64,000 bases of DNA, from the NCBI RefSeq assembly GCF_000185905.1, contig NC_014923.1:4735501-4799500 (forward strand). Direction: 5' to 3'. The notes beneath the pieces are model-generated. The model made no database searches, was not told where the DNA came from, and saw only the letters and a program-made list of their open reading frames with translations. A program made the translations under genes and the position numbers. Within the stretch, counting starts at the first letter, position 1; every line of letters starts with the position of its first letter. The stretch comes from Mesorhizobium ciceri biovar biserrulae WSM1271. Its GTDB lineage: Bacteria; Pseudomonadota; Alphaproteobacteria; Rhizobiales; Rhizobiaceae. Shown here piece by piece: positions 1 to 8,443 of this stretch.

Positions 1-822
1 ACGACCTATGGCGCCATCAACAGCTGGTGGAATGACGACCCGACGAGCAGCACCGGCCAATCCCGGCTGCGCAACATGTCCAAATATTTCCAACCGAGGC
101 CGATCAATGCGCCGGCGCTGGCCGCCGGCAACGGGCCGAACTACAGCTGCTCCACCAACCCGATCACGCCGCTGACCGATGTCAGCGTTACCACTGGGCT
201 TACCGCGATCAAGGCCGCGATCGACCTGATGAAGCCCGATGGCGGCACCAATGTTCCCGAAGGCATGGCCTGGGGTTGGCGGGTGGTTTCGAGCGGCGAG
301 CCGTTCACGCAAGGCCGCCCGGAAACCGAGAGAGGCAACGACAAGGTCGTCATCGTGCTGACCGACGGCGCCAATACCTACTACACGCCGTCCTCGCTCA
401 GCCATTCCGACCCCGCCGATTCGAAATCGACCTATGCGTCCTTCGGCTATCTCAACCCAGGCTACAACGGCACTTCGGTGGGCCGCCTGTTCATGGGCAC
501 ATCGAGCGCCATTGGCCAGTTCGACTATTCGAACGGCAACTACACCAACGCGCTCAACGAGCAGATGGCGACGCTTTGCAACAACGCCAAGGCAGCCAAT
601 ATCATGGTGATGACGGTGGCGCTCGACCTGTCGACGACCAAAACCGCCGATCAGCAGGCGATCGAGGCGCTGAAATCCTGCTCGTCGAACTCGCGCTTCC
701 GCAAGGATCCAACGGACGCGAGCAAGCCGGCAAAACTGTTCTGGAATGCCACCGGCGCCAGCTTGTCGAACGATTTCAAGGAAATCGGCAACGAATTGTC
801 GAACCTGCGCATCGTCGACTGA
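1..822 (+). CDS. TadG-like pilus-associated protein with von Willebrand A domain, C-terminal part
   Basis: The frame is open from the first base of the window, so the N-terminus lies outside and 273 residues are visible. The segment DKVVIVLTDGANT, about residue 115 of the visible part, is a VWA-type strand followed by an acidic loop, as in TadG proteins of Flp/Tad pilus systems. The C-terminus (DFKEIGNELSNLRI) has the pattern common at the end of TadG-like proteins. TadG proteins are normally anchored by one N-terminal helix and exposed in the periplasm or envelope; that helix is not visible here. No other tad genes are in the window apart from the Tad-like protein at 2720. Function in pilus assembly is inferred from family membership. 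Confidence 0.8.
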   Translation, partial: TTYGAINSWWNDDPTSSTGQSRLRNMSKYFQPRPINAPALAAGNGPNYSCSTNPITPLTDVSVTTGLTAIKAAIDLMKPDGGTNVPEGMAWGWRVVSSGEPFTQGRPETERGNDKVVIVLTDGANTYYTPSSLSHSDPADSKSTYASFGYLNPGYNGTSVGRLFMGTSSAIGQFDYSNGNYTNALNEQMATLCNNAKAANIMVMTVALDLSTTKTADQQAIEALKSCSSNSRFRKDPTDASKPAKLFWNATGASLSNDFKEIGNELSNLRIVD

Positions 823-953
823 TCCTCAGGCTTCGGGGGCTGGCTGGAACAACGGCTGGCGCCGCCATGCACTTGCGCGCGCCTCCCGGGACAGGCACAT
901 CTTGGCCGCCTGCCGGATCGCGCGTCCATTCGCGGCGCGCTGGGGAAGAACAG

Positions 954-1586
954 ATGCCCGAAACAGCCAATCATCTCGCCTTCGCGCTGGTCTGCCTCGG
1001 CATGGTGCTGACGCCTGGCCCCAACATGATCTATTTGATCTCGCGTTCCCTGTCGCAGGGGCCGAAGGCGGGGCTCATCTCGCTTGGCGGCGTGGCGCTC
1101 GGCTTTGTCTTCTATGTACTGGCGGCGGCATTCGGCATCACCGCGCTGCTGCTCGCAGTGCCCTACGCCTATGATGCGCTGCGCTTTGCCGGCGTGCTCT
1201 ATCTCCTGTGGCTGGCCTGGCAGGCGGTGAAGCCGGGCGGACGCTCGCCATTCGAAGTGCGCGAATTGCCGAGGGACCGGCCGCGCAAGCTTTTCGCCAT
1301 GGGCCTGATGACCAATCTGCTCAATCCGAAGGTGGCCGTGCTCTATCTGTCGCTGTTGCCGCAGTTCATCAGCCCTGGCAAGGGTCACGTCCTGTCGCAG
1401 CTCCTGGTGCTCGGCGCGACACAGATCTCGATCAGCCTCAGCGTCAATGCCCTCATCGCGGTGACGGCCGGTTCAATCGCCACCTTCCTCGCCGGACGGC
1501 CCTTGTGGCTGGTCATCCAGCGCTGGATGATGGGAACCGTGCTGGCGGCTCTCGCGCTGAAGATGGCGACCGACGCGCAGCGCTGA
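954..1586 (+). CDS. LysE/RhtB family translocator
   Basis: A 210-residue inner-membrane protein of the LysE/RhtB amino-acid exporter family. The N-terminus has the family signature LTPGPNMIYL at residues 20-29, followed by about six hydrophobic segments, and a conserved LLNPKVAVLYL stretch in the middle (residues 120-130). The frame is open much further upstream, but the ATG at 954 is preceded by GGGGAAG at a good distance and starts exactly where family members start. Substrate (an amino acid, homoserine lactone or similar small molecule) cannot be read from sequence. It stands alone between the Tad-like gene and a convergent DUF2189 gene. Confidence 0.9.
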   Translation: MPETANHLAFALVCLGMVLTPGPNMIYLISRSLSQGPKAGLISLGGVALGFVFYVLAAAFGITALLLAVPYAYDALRFAGVLYLLWLAWQAVKPGGRSPFEVRELPRDRPRKLFAMGLMTNLLNPKVAVLYLSLLPQFISPGKGHVLSQLLVLGATQISISLSVNALIAVTAGSIATFLAGRPLWLVIQRWMMGTVLAALALKMATDAQR

Positions 1587-1594
1587 GAGCTAGC

Positions 1595-2419
1595 CTACAT
1601 CGGTCGCCTTATCTGCTGTGCCCGCTCCGGCTCGACCACCTTGCGGTAGAGATGCCAGGTGGCATGGCCGAGCACCGGCATGACGACGGCGAGCCCGGCA
1701 AACAGCGGGATCGAACCGATCACCAGAAGCACGGCGACCAGCAAGCCCCACAGCGCCATTTGCAGCGGGTTGGCCATCACCGCCCGGGCCGAGGTCTCGA
1801 TGGCTGAGACGGCGCCGACGTCGCGGTCGAGCAGCAGCGGGAAGGCAACCACAGTGGTGGCCAGCACGATTACGGCAAAGACAAAGCCCGCGGCATTACC
1901 GGCAAGGATCAGCGTCCAGCCCTTACTGGTGGTCAGCACGTCGCGGATGAAGCCGCCGATCGAGGCCGGCGGCTGGTCTCCGAACAGGCCAGTGTAGATC
2001 GATTGCGCGGTGTAGAGCCACAACAGGAACAGCGCCACCAGCATGACGCCGATGACGGCGATCGACGGGATCGCGGACGAGCGCCGGACATCAAACGCGT
2101 GCCGCCAGGAGGTGTTCATGCCGAGCTCGCGCCGGCGGCTGATCTCGTAAAGACCGAGCGCCGCAAACGGCCCGACCAGCGCGAAACCCGACATCAGGGG
2201 ATAGATGAGCTGGATGGCATTGGCGCCGGACGTCCACTGCGTCAGGATCAGGCCGACGATGGGATAGATCAGGCACAGGAACACGTAGTGCGATGGTTTT
2301 GCCCAGAAATCCTCGAACCCGAGACGCAACGCATCCCAAAGGTCCGACGTGGTGATGCGGCGCACCGTCGGCTGCACATGCATTCCACGTGCGTCCGCCA
2401 TGACATGAAAGCCGGCCAT
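1595..2419 (-). CDS. DUF2189 domain integral membrane protein
   Basis: A 274-residue protein with about six hydrophobic segments and the DUF2189 layout: an N-terminal region with a conserved GFEDFWAKPSHY stretch, then paired membrane helices. The frame extends to 2494, but the ATG at 2419 follows a near-perfect GGGAGGAAGG ribosome site, so this start is preferred. Family members occur widely in Alphaproteobacteria as probable inner-membrane proteins of unknown function. It converges on the LysE gene with an 8-base gap. No catalytic motif is evident. Confidence 0.85.
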   Translation of the reverse strand: MAGFHVMADARGMHVQPTVRRITTSDLWDALRLGFEDFWAKPSHYVFLCLIYPIVGLILTQWTSGANAIQLIYPLMSGFALVGPFAALGLYEISRRRELGMNTSWRHAFDVRRSSAIPSIAVIGVMLVALFLLWLYTAQSIYTGLFGDQPPASIGGFIRDVLTTSKGWTLILAGNAAGFVFAVIVLATTVVAFPLLLDRDVGAVSAIETSARAVMANPLQMALWGLLVAVLLVIGSIPLFAGLAVVMPVLGHATWHLYRKVVEPERAQQIRRPM

Positions 2420-2719
2420 AACCTTCCTCCCGTGTGTCGGGGCGGTCACCGCCTGGATGGCCGCCAGAGCTGCCATTTCAAGATCGAGAAGCATGATAGC
2501 AGAGTTGGAGGCGATTGTCGCCGGGTCAATGGCCTGGGGAGCAACTCCTCGTTGTGTTCAACTCTCCGTATGGCCTCTCATATAGCGTACCTTGGCAGAC
2601 CTTCGTTTTGGCCAATCATTGTGCTGCATTTTAGCATTTACGCATTTTAGCATTTACTTAAATTACTCGTAGGGATCCCTGGCGTATCACCTGAGCTTTA
2701 CGAGTTTCGGCGAGGGACT
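2420..2719. other. Intergenic region upstream of the Tad-like gene
   Basis: About 300 bases without a convincing gene, between a leftward DUF2189 gene and a rightward Tad-like gene. The part from about 2570 to 2700 is clearly richer in A and T than the surroundings and contains a perfect 16-base tandem repeat. It probably holds promoters for both divergent genes, but I could not define them. Confidence 0.6.
2626..2657. repeat. Perfect tandem repeat, 2 x 16 bases
   Basis: The unit GCATTTTAGCATTTAC occurs twice head to tail (2626-2641 and 2642-2657), 62 bases before the start codon at 2720. Each unit itself contains two GCATTT words, so the array shows four such words. It lies in the AT-rich gap and could be a regulator-binding array or a replication-slippage product; no function is shown. 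Confidence 0.85.
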
Positions 2720-3943
2720 ATGTTCGCATTGAAAGCCTTCTGGTCTTCGGAGCGCGGCAACTTTGCCATAACGACCGCCTTCGCTATGCTGCCAATAATG
2801 ATTGGTTTGGCCGGCGCCGTCGATCTGATCGGCACGAGCCATGACGCCTCGCAACTCCAGAACTCGCTGGACGCGGCTGGGCTCGCCATCGGCACGAAGT
2901 TCTCTCCCGATATGGCGGCTGGCGATGTCCAGCAGCTTGGGCTGCAGTTCTTCGCCGCCAATATGAGCGCGGCCGACCAGCAGGAATATTTGGGCAGCGT
3001 CTCCGCTTTCGCGGCAACGGCAAGCGGCAGTCCAAGCGCCTACTTTATCTCGCTGTCGTCCAGCATAAGCCGCCCAAGCTTCATCAGCGCCTCGGCCCCC
3101 TGGCAGGCCTACCGCTCGGCCTCGGTCAAGATAAAACCTGGCGCGCAGGCCTGCGTGCTGGCGCTCGATCCGCATGCGTCCGCCGCCGTGAACCTGCAGG
3201 GCTCGACCAACGTCTCGATGGACAATTGCGTGATCGCGGCGAACTCGGACGCGTCGGATTCCGTCAACAGGGGTGGTTCCGCACTGGTTTCGGCCGGCTG
3301 TGTCTCAACCGTCGGCGGCACCAGCGGGCTGTTGCCACCCAGCGCCAGTCTCGCCTGCGGAACGCCGCACGAACATAGGTACGCATCCTTTGATCCATTG
3401 GCCGACGTCGTTCCTCCCCCTTACACATTGTGTTTGCCTGTCCCGAACGGCAAAACCTACACGCTGTCGCCCGGCACTTATTGCGACAAGACATTATCGG
3501 GGAACATCACGCTTAATCCGGGCGTCTACCTCATGCGCGGCACCACCATAAAGCCAGGGGGAAACGGCAGCCTGACTGGCCAGGGCGTGACCATTTTCCT
3601 CATGGAAAGCGCTCAGATCTACATAAATGCCAATGAGAAGGTGAACCTTTCCCCGCCCACCAGCGGCCCTTATGCTGGCATCACCATTTTCCAGGATCAC
3701 GGCAACACGTCTGCCCTGACATTGAATGGTGGCGCAAATTCCGTGCTCAGCGGTTTCATCTACGCGCCGGACGCGCCCATTTCCTACGCCGGCAATTCTG
3801 ATATGAGCGCCCAGGGCGACTGTCTCAGGCTTGTCGGCAATACGATACAGATGACCGGGAACTCGTCCGTCAAGTCGGACTGCGCGGCGGCGCTTGGAAA
3901 TCGCACAATGTATGCCGATCGGATGATCACTCTGGTGAAATGA
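2720..3943 (+). CDS. TadE/TadG-like secreted or membrane-anchored protein with repetitive C-terminal region
   Basis: A 407-residue protein whose first 45 residues match the TadG-like N-terminal pattern: a short polar stretch with RGNFAITTAFAMLP, then one hydrophobic helix. After the helix comes a DAAGLAIGTKF segment typical of these proteins. The rest (from about residue 130) is rich in Gly, Ser, Asn and Thr and reads like stacked short beta strands, with several cysteines that could form disulfides outside the cytoplasm. I see no VWA nucleotide-like DxSxS site. The ATG at 2720 has only a weak purine tract (CGAGGGA). It is the second Tad-like protein in the window. Role unknown; surface or pilus-associated is inferred. 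Confidence 0.7.
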   Translation: MFALKAFWSSERGNFAITTAFAMLPIMIGLAGAVDLIGTSHDASQLQNSLDAAGLAIGTKFSPDMAAGDVQQLGLQFFAANMSAADQQEYLGSVSAFAATASGSPSAYFISLSSSISRPSFISASAPWQAYRSASVKIKPGAQACVLALDPHASAAVNLQGSTNVSMDNCVIAANSDASDSVNRGGSALVSAGCVSTVGGTSGLLPPSASLACGTPHEHRYASFDPLADVVPPPYTLCLPVPNGKTYTLSPGTYCDKTLSGNITLNPGVYLMRGTTIKPGGNGSLTGQGVTIFLMESAQIYINANEKVNLSPPTSGPYAGITIFQDHGNTSALTLNGGANSVLSGFIYAPDAPISYAGNSDMSAQGDCLRLVGNTIQMTGNSSVKSDCAAALGNRTMYADRMITLVK

Positions 3944-4194
3944 GAGACAACCTGACGTGCGGCGGCGCCAGCGGTAGCGTTGAGAAAAATGGCGATAACG
4001 CACGGCCGGATCGGTTTCGATGCGAGGCGCAATCCGGCCAGCCTGGGATAGGCAGCGCCGTCGATCGCCTGGTGAAACTCCGCCCAGCATGCCACGCCGA
4101 TCAGCGTTGTACCGGCCAGCGTCAGTCTGTCGCCCCCTCTCCGATTTTCGCCGCCCTGCCCGGCAAAAGCCATGATCGCTATTATCTCAGAGGC

Positions 4195-4704
4195 ATGACC
4201 ATAGCGAAAATCGAAACCCACCCGATCCCGAAGCTGAACAGGCGCATGGTGCTGACCGGCCTCGCAGCCCTGGCGGGGCTCGCCGCCTGCAGCACCGTTT
4301 CACTGCCAACCGGCGAAGGCGCCGGGGTCTCCTCCTCCGCCACCAGCACGCTGGCCAGCATCCGCGCCTCGGCCGGGCTCGCGCCGCTGGTCCCCGACCG
4401 GCAGCTCGAACAGGCCGCCCTGCAGCAGGCAGGCTACATGGCGCAGCGCCGCCGCATGAGCCACACCACCGGCTGGGGCAAGGATTTCGCCTCGCGCGTC
4501 AGGGACAATCGAATTTCCGGTGCCGCGGCGGAGAACATCGCCGAGGGTCGTTTCGACCTCGAGAAGCTGTTCGACATCTGGGTGCATTCACCAGGCCATC
4601 GCCGCAACATGCTCGACCCGCGCTTCACACGCTTCGGCCTTGCCTATGTGCGCGACGGCAGCGACAGCAAGCTCCGTTACTGGAGCCTCGTGCTCGGAAA
4701 ATAG
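4195..4704 (+). CDS. CAP (SCP/PR-1) domain lipoprotein
   Basis: A 169-residue protein with an N-terminal signal ending in a lipobox (LAAC, Cys32), then a CAP domain: an ASTLASIRASAGL-type helix, a HTTGWGKDF segment, a GAAAENIAEG motif and HSPGHRRNML (about residues 132-141), which carry the conserved His/Glu residues of the family. CAP proteins of bacteria are exported and often act at the cell surface; enzyme activity is generally not established. The open frame extends to 3940, but 4195 gives a sensible signal peptide with CAGAGG just upstream. Met18 (4246) is a possible alternative start. Confidence 0.88.
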   Translation: MTIAKIETHPIPKLNRRMVLTGLAALAGLAACSTVSLPTGEGAGVSSSATSTLASIRASAGLAPLVPDRQLEQAALQQAGYMAQRRRMSHTTGWGKDFASRVRDNRISGAAAENIAEGRFDLEKLFDIWVHSPGHRRNMLDPRFTRFGLAYVRDGSDSKLRYWSLVLGK

Positions 4705-4752
4705 GAAAACGTGCCGGTTCGGTGCGCCACACCCAAGACGATTTGATGGAAG

Positions 4753-6285
4753 CTAGTCCATATGCGCCGCCGGCGCGCCGCCGGCTGGCGCCTGCTTCGG
4801 CTTGCGCAGCAGGAAAACAAACGGGATGGCAAGCAGCGTCATCACCATGAGTATTTTGAAGTCGTTGACGTAGGAGATCATCATGGCCTGGAGATTGACC
4901 ATGCGATCGACCTGCGAGAGCGCCGTTGGGTCGCCGCCTGCGGCAGCCGGCGAGACAGCCCACAGATTGGGGTTGAACGGATTGATGAAGGCCGAAAGCT
5001 CGGCATGGTTGATCTGCGTGTTGCGCACCATCAACACCGTCACGACCGACACGCCGATCGACGAGCCAAGATTGCGCACCAGGCTGAACAGAGCCGTGGC
5101 ATCGGTGCGGAAGCGCACGTCGAGCGTGGCGAAGGCGACGGTCGACAGCGGCACGAACACCATCCCCATGCCCAGGCCCTGGATGACGCCGGAGCTGATG
5201 ATCAGCCAGTTGTCCATCTGCGGGGTGAAGCTGGACATGGTGTAGAGCGACTGCGCGGTCAGCAGGAAGCCGATGACGACGAGGATCCTGGCGTCAATCC
5301 TGCTCATGAGCCGCCCGACGACGAGCATCGAAATCATGGTGCCGACGCCGCGTGGCCCCATGACGATGCCGATGGTGACGGTCGGATAGCCGAAGATGGT
5401 CGACAGCATCGGCGGCAGCAGCGACATGCTCGCCAGGATGAGCACACCCATGACGAAGATGAACGCCAGCCCGGTCACGAAATTGCGGTCGAGGAAGATC
5501 TTGGGATCGATGAAGGGGTGCTCGGCCGTCATGGTGTGAATGATGAACACCCAGAAGCCGGTGAGCGAAAGACCAAGTTCGATCCAGATCTCGACCGAGG
5601 AAAACCAGTCGACCTCGCCGCCGCGGTCGAGCAGCAGCTGAAGCGCGCCGACGCCGAGCGATATCATGGCGAAGCCGAAGAAATCGAAGCCGCGCACGCG
5701 CCGCGCGATAGCCGGCAAATAAGCGGCCATACCGAGAAAGGCGACGATGCCGACCGGCAGATTGATGAAGAACACCCAACGCCAGTTGAAATTCTCGGTC
5801 AGCCAGCCACCGAGTGTCGGGCCCAGAATCGGACCCAGCATGATGCCGGCGCCCCAGATGGCCATCGCCTGGCCATGGCGTTCCCTGGGATTGATGTCGA
5901 GCAGGAAGGTCTGCGACAGAGGCACGATCGCGGCGCCGAACACGCCTTGCATCAGCCGGAAGAACACCATGGTCTCCAGGCTCCAGGCGATGCCGCACAG
6001 CATCGAAAACACGGTGAAGCCGACCACCGCCGTCAGGAACAGTTCCTTGCGGCCGAAGCGATCGGCCAGCCAGCCGGTGACCGGCGTCATGATGGCGGCG
6101 GCAACGATGTAGGAGGTCAGCACCCAGTTGATGTTGTCAGGCGAGGCGCCGAGATCGCCGGTCATGGTCGGCAGCGCGACGTTGGCGATCGTCGTGTCGA
6201 GCGCCTGCATGATCGTCGCCAACATGAGCGCGACCGTGATCAGGCCGCGATGCGGCACTTCTTTGAAGGGTTCGGGCGTGCTCAT
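4753..6285 (-). CDS. emrB: EmrB/QacA-type multidrug efflux MFS transporter (DHA2 family)
   Basis: A 510-residue, 14-helix drug:proton antiporter of the major facilitator superfamily. Visible signatures: LDTTIANVALPT (residues 29-40, helix 1), GWLADRFGRK (71-80, motif A), WGAGIMLGPILGPTLGG (144-160, antiporter motif C) and NWRWVFFINLPVG (167-179). In the EmrAB scheme it forms the inner-membrane pump that hands substrates to an HlyD-like adaptor and an outer-membrane channel. It lies downstream of emrA on the same strand but, unusually, 305 bases away; that gap holds a strongly structured sequence. No TolC gene is in the window. The substrate cannot be told. Confidence 0.95.
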   Translation of the reverse strand: MSTPEPFKEVPHRGLITVALMLATIMQALDTTIANVALPTMTGDLGASPDNINWVLTSYIVAAAIMTPVTGWLADRFGRKELFLTAVVGFTVFSMLCGIAWSLETMVFFRLMQGVFGAAIVPLSQTFLLDINPRERHGQAMAIWGAGIMLGPILGPTLGGWLTENFNWRWVFFINLPVGIVAFLGMAAYLPAIARRVRGFDFFGFAMISLGVGALQLLLDRGGEVDWFSSVEIWIELGLSLTGFWVFIIHTMTAEHPFIDPKIFLDRNFVTGLAFIFVMGVLILASMSLLPPMLSTIFGYPTVTIGIVMGPRGVGTMISMLVVGRLMSRIDARILVVIGFLLTAQSLYTMSSFTPQMDNWLIISSGVIQGLGMGMVFVPLSTVAFATLDVRFRTDATALFSLVRNLGSSIGVSVVTVLMVRNTQINHAELSAFINPFNPNLWAVSPAAAGGDPTALSQVDRMVNLQAMMISYVNDFKILMVMTLLAIPFVFLLRKPKQAPAGGAPAAHMD

Positions 6286-6590
6286 GGCGTGGAACTTCCA
6301 GCAGGTAACAAAAACGTGTACAAGGGGTTTCCGGGCGGCAACGCCTTCCGTTGAGAGACCCTCGTCGCGGTGGGACGCGATTGTCGATGTGGGGGTTACA
6401 TCGACTGAAAGTCTCTGATGAGCGGATGCCTGCCGCCCGGAAACATGAGGACCGACGGGTCCGCGTCGGAGATTTCAGACTTCGGCCAGGCCGCTATGCG
6501 GCGTGCCCAAACGCTGATCCTTCCAGCTCCTCCCATCAGACCAATCCTGCTATTCACCTCTGCCGCTGGTCCTGCGGCATTCTGTTGACG
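6286..6590. other. Unusually long emrA-emrB intergenic gap
   Basis: In most emrAB operons the two genes nearly touch. Here 305 bases separate the emrA stop from the emrB start, with no convincing coding sequence. Beside the nested structure at 6327-6444 there is a further hairpin CCGACG/CGTCGG at 6452-6469 and GCCGC/GCGGC around 6490-6502. The sequence looks like a structured RNA or a regulatory leader rather than decayed coding sequence. Confidence 0.75.
6327..6444. ncRNA. Candidate structured RNA with nested stems and a multibranch core
   Basis: Four sets of complementary segments nest in 118 bases. P1 is a perfect 14-bp outer stem (6327-6340 with 6431-6444). P2 is 6 bp (6354-6359 with 6411-6416). 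Inside are two hairpins: 5 bp (6365-6369 with 6376-6380, six-base loop) and 8 bp (6383-6390 with 6398-6405, loop GGGGGTT). The result is a closed stem, an internal loop and a three-way junction, as seen in riboswitches and small RNAs. Read on the plus strand, CCTC at 6360-6363 could pair with the G-rich loop; the minus strand is the emrAB sense strand, with its 3' edge 41 bases before the emrB ATG. I do not recognise the family. Strand is undecided. Confidence 0.6.
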
Positions 6591-7772
6591 TTACTGCGCG
6601 GCCTCGCCGGCCGTGGCGTGACCGAAGATCGAAGGCAGGCCACGCGCCACGCCGGTGTCGACGGTAACGGTGGCGCTCATGCCGGTGCGCAACGCCATCT
6701 TGGCGTCCGCATCGGTCAGTTCGAGACGAACCGGGATGCGCTGTGTGACCTTGACCCAGTTGCCGGTGGCATTCTGGGCCGGCAGCAGCGAGAACTCGGC
6801 TCCCGTGCCGGCGCCGATCGCCTTGACCGTCGCCTCGAAGGTGCGCCCCGGATAGGTGTCGACCACGATCTCGGCCTTCTGGCCGGGCTTCATGTGGGTG
6901 AGCTGCGTTTCCTTGAAATTGGCATCGATCCAGGTGTCGCCGGTCTCGACCAGCGAAAACAGCGGCGTGCCGGAACCGACATACTGGCCGACCTTGAACG
7001 ACGAGGCCTGGCTGACGATGCCGTCAGCCGGCGCCTTGACCGTGGTCTGCGCCAGGTCGTAGGCGGCCTTGTCGCGCGCGGCGAGCGCGGCCATCACGGT
7101 CGGATGCTTGTCGGTTTCGATGTCGGGATTGCCGCCAAGGGCTGCCTTGGCGCTGATGATGCCTTGCTCGGCAACGGCGAGCTGCTGCTTGGCCTTGTCG
7201 AGATCGTTCTTGGCTTCGTCCAGCGACGATTTGGCGTTGATGCCCTTCTGGGCAAGATCGGCGGCGCGGTCGAACTGCGACTGGGCGAAGGCGACCTGGC
7301 TGGCATCGGACTTCTGCTGAGCCATCGACTGGCCATAGGCGGCGCGCAACTGCTCGACATTGAGACGCGCGCCCGCCACCGCCGCGTCGGCCTGCGCCAA
7401 CGCGATCCGGTAGGGCTCGGGGTCGATGGCAAACAGCTCGTCACCCTGCTTGACCAGCTGGTTATCGAAGATGTCGACCTTGACGATGCGGCCGGCCGTG
7501 TCGGAAGCGATCGACACCTTGGCCTGCTGCAGATTGGCGTTCTCGGTCTCCTGATAACGGCCGCCGGTAACCCAGACATAGCCGCCGCCAACAGCCAATG
7601 CCGCAGGCAGCGCGACCATGAGCAGGAAGCGGCCCAGCCGGCGCTTTTTCTTCACCGGCGCCGGAGCCGGCTGCACCGGGGGAGCAACGGTTGCCGGGGC
7701 CGCGGCCGGCTGCGCCGGCGCTTCCATTTCCAGTTCGGTCACTTTCTCGTCTATCTTGGCTACCGCGTTCAT
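6591..7772 (-). CDS. emrA: EmrA-type HlyD family membrane-fusion adaptor
   Basis: A 393-residue periplasmic adaptor. Residues 1-46 are cytoplasmic (Ala/Pro-rich then KKKRR), a single membrane helix spans about 47-68, then come a biotinyl-lipoyl-like half (ASDTAGRIVKVDIFDNQLV), a long alpha-helical hairpin (about 120-225, many Ala/Gln/Lys), the second lipoyl half (VKAPADGIVSQ) and beta-barrel domains. It would bridge EmrB to an outer-membrane channel. Its ATG overlaps the stop of the marR-type gene upstream in an ATGA junction, so the two are probably translated together. Confidence 0.94.
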   Translation of the reverse strand: MNAVAKIDEKVTELEMEAPAQPAAAPATVAPPVQPAPAPVKKKRRLGRFLLMVALPAALAVGGGYVWVTGGRYQETENANLQQAKVSIASDTAGRIVKVDIFDNQLVKQGDELFAIDPEPYRIALAQADAAVAGARLNVEQLRAAYGQSMAQQKSDASQVAFAQSQFDRAADLAQKGINAKSSLDEAKNDLDKAKQQLAVAEQGIISAKAALGGNPDIETDKHPTVMAALAARDKAAYDLAQTTVKAPADGIVSQASSFKVGQYVGSGTPLFSLVETGDTWIDANFKETQLTHMKPGQKAEIVVDTYPGRTFEATVKAIGAGTGAEFSLLPAQNATGNWVKVTQRIPVRLELTDADAKMALRTGMSATVTVDTGVARGLPSIFGHATAGEAAQ

Positions 7773-8248
7773 GCTGCTGCGCCCTCTGTGTTCTTCACTT
7801 TTTCAATGGACGGCGTCTCGTCGTCGGTCAGGTTGCGGACCATCGCCTCAAGTCCCTCGACGAGGACGCGACGGGCTTCCGGTTTCACGCCGACCAGCGA
7901 TTCCTCATAGACTTCTCCGGCAATGCTCTTGATCACGGCGTAGGCATCGCTTGCCTTGGGCGTCAGGAAGATCATGCGGACGCGGCGATCGGCAGCGTCG
8001 GAACGACGCTCGATCCAGCCTCCCTCCTCCATGCGATCGACCAGGCGCGAAACGCTGATCGGCTCGATTTCGAGAAGTTCGGCCAGCCGCGCCTGCGCGA
8101 CACCGTCTTCCTTGGCAACGCGGACCAGAAGCCGCCATTGCGCCGAAGAAAGCCCCAAGCCACTGGCCCTCGCCTCGAAGCGCTTGCGCATCAGGCGCTG
8201 CACGTCGTGGATCAAGAAGCCCAATCTGTCGATGCCATCGGAAACCAT
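7769..8248 (-). CDS. MarR family transcriptional regulator of the emrAB operon
   Basis: A 159-residue winged-helix repressor. The DNA-binding part is clear: LSSAQWRLLVRVAKEDG, then the recognition helix region EIEPISVSRLVDRMEEGGW and the wing RRSDAADRRVRMIFLT (about residues 82-97). MarR proteins bind palindromes as dimers and release DNA on binding small aromatic compounds. As first gene of the marR-emrA-(gap)-emrB set it most likely controls the pump and itself. A partial AATA(11)TATT symmetry sits just upstream at about 8263-8281, a possible operator but weak. Confidence 0.92.
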   Translation of the reverse strand: MVSDGIDRLGFLIHDVQRLMRKRFEARASGLGLSSAQWRLLVRVAKEDGVAQARLAELLEIEPISVSRLVDRMEEGGWIERRSDAADRRVRMIFLTPKASDAYAVIKSIAGEVYEESLVGVKPEARRVLVEGLEAMVRNLTDDETPSIEKVKNTEGAAA

Positions 8249-8443
8249 GAGCGGGATATATAATAAGCGTGCTCACTATTCAAGGTGCCGCAGTGCACAC
8301 AAAGCCGACAAATGTGCATGACAGCTTTGCCGGGCAAATCATGGTTATCGATTTGCGAACGCATGATGGCCGCGCCGCCTCTCCGCTGGTCGCGTCTGGC
8401 ATATTGATGTACAGCCGCAGAACAGGATCGGGGGATCAACGCA

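Noticed and set aside
3784..4221. 145-codon leftward frame between the Tad-like gene and the CAP gene
   Set aside because: It overlaps the 3' end of the Tad-like gene and the start of the CAP gene, has no ribosome site and no recognisable domain. A remnant cannot be excluded.
4762..6354. Long open frame (530 codons) opposite emrB
   Set aside because: High-GC shadow frame; low-complexity Arg/His/Asp-rich translation with no family features, while the minus strand encodes a full EmrB.
6415..6444. Hammerhead-ribozyme-like core, CTGATGAG followed by GGAAAC
   Set aside because: The segment between the two boxes does not pair directly up to GAAA (extra bases remain) and no cleavage-site stem fits. 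The outer 14-bp stem explains the region better.
6351..7910. 519-codon frame opposite emrA and crossing the marR gene
   Set aside because: Opposes two certain genes; repetitive Arg/Gly/Leu composition typical of antisense high-GC frames.
8263..8281. MarR operator between marR and the lipid operon
   Set aside because: AATA...TATT symmetry is only four bases per arm with mismatches inside; too weak to list as a site.
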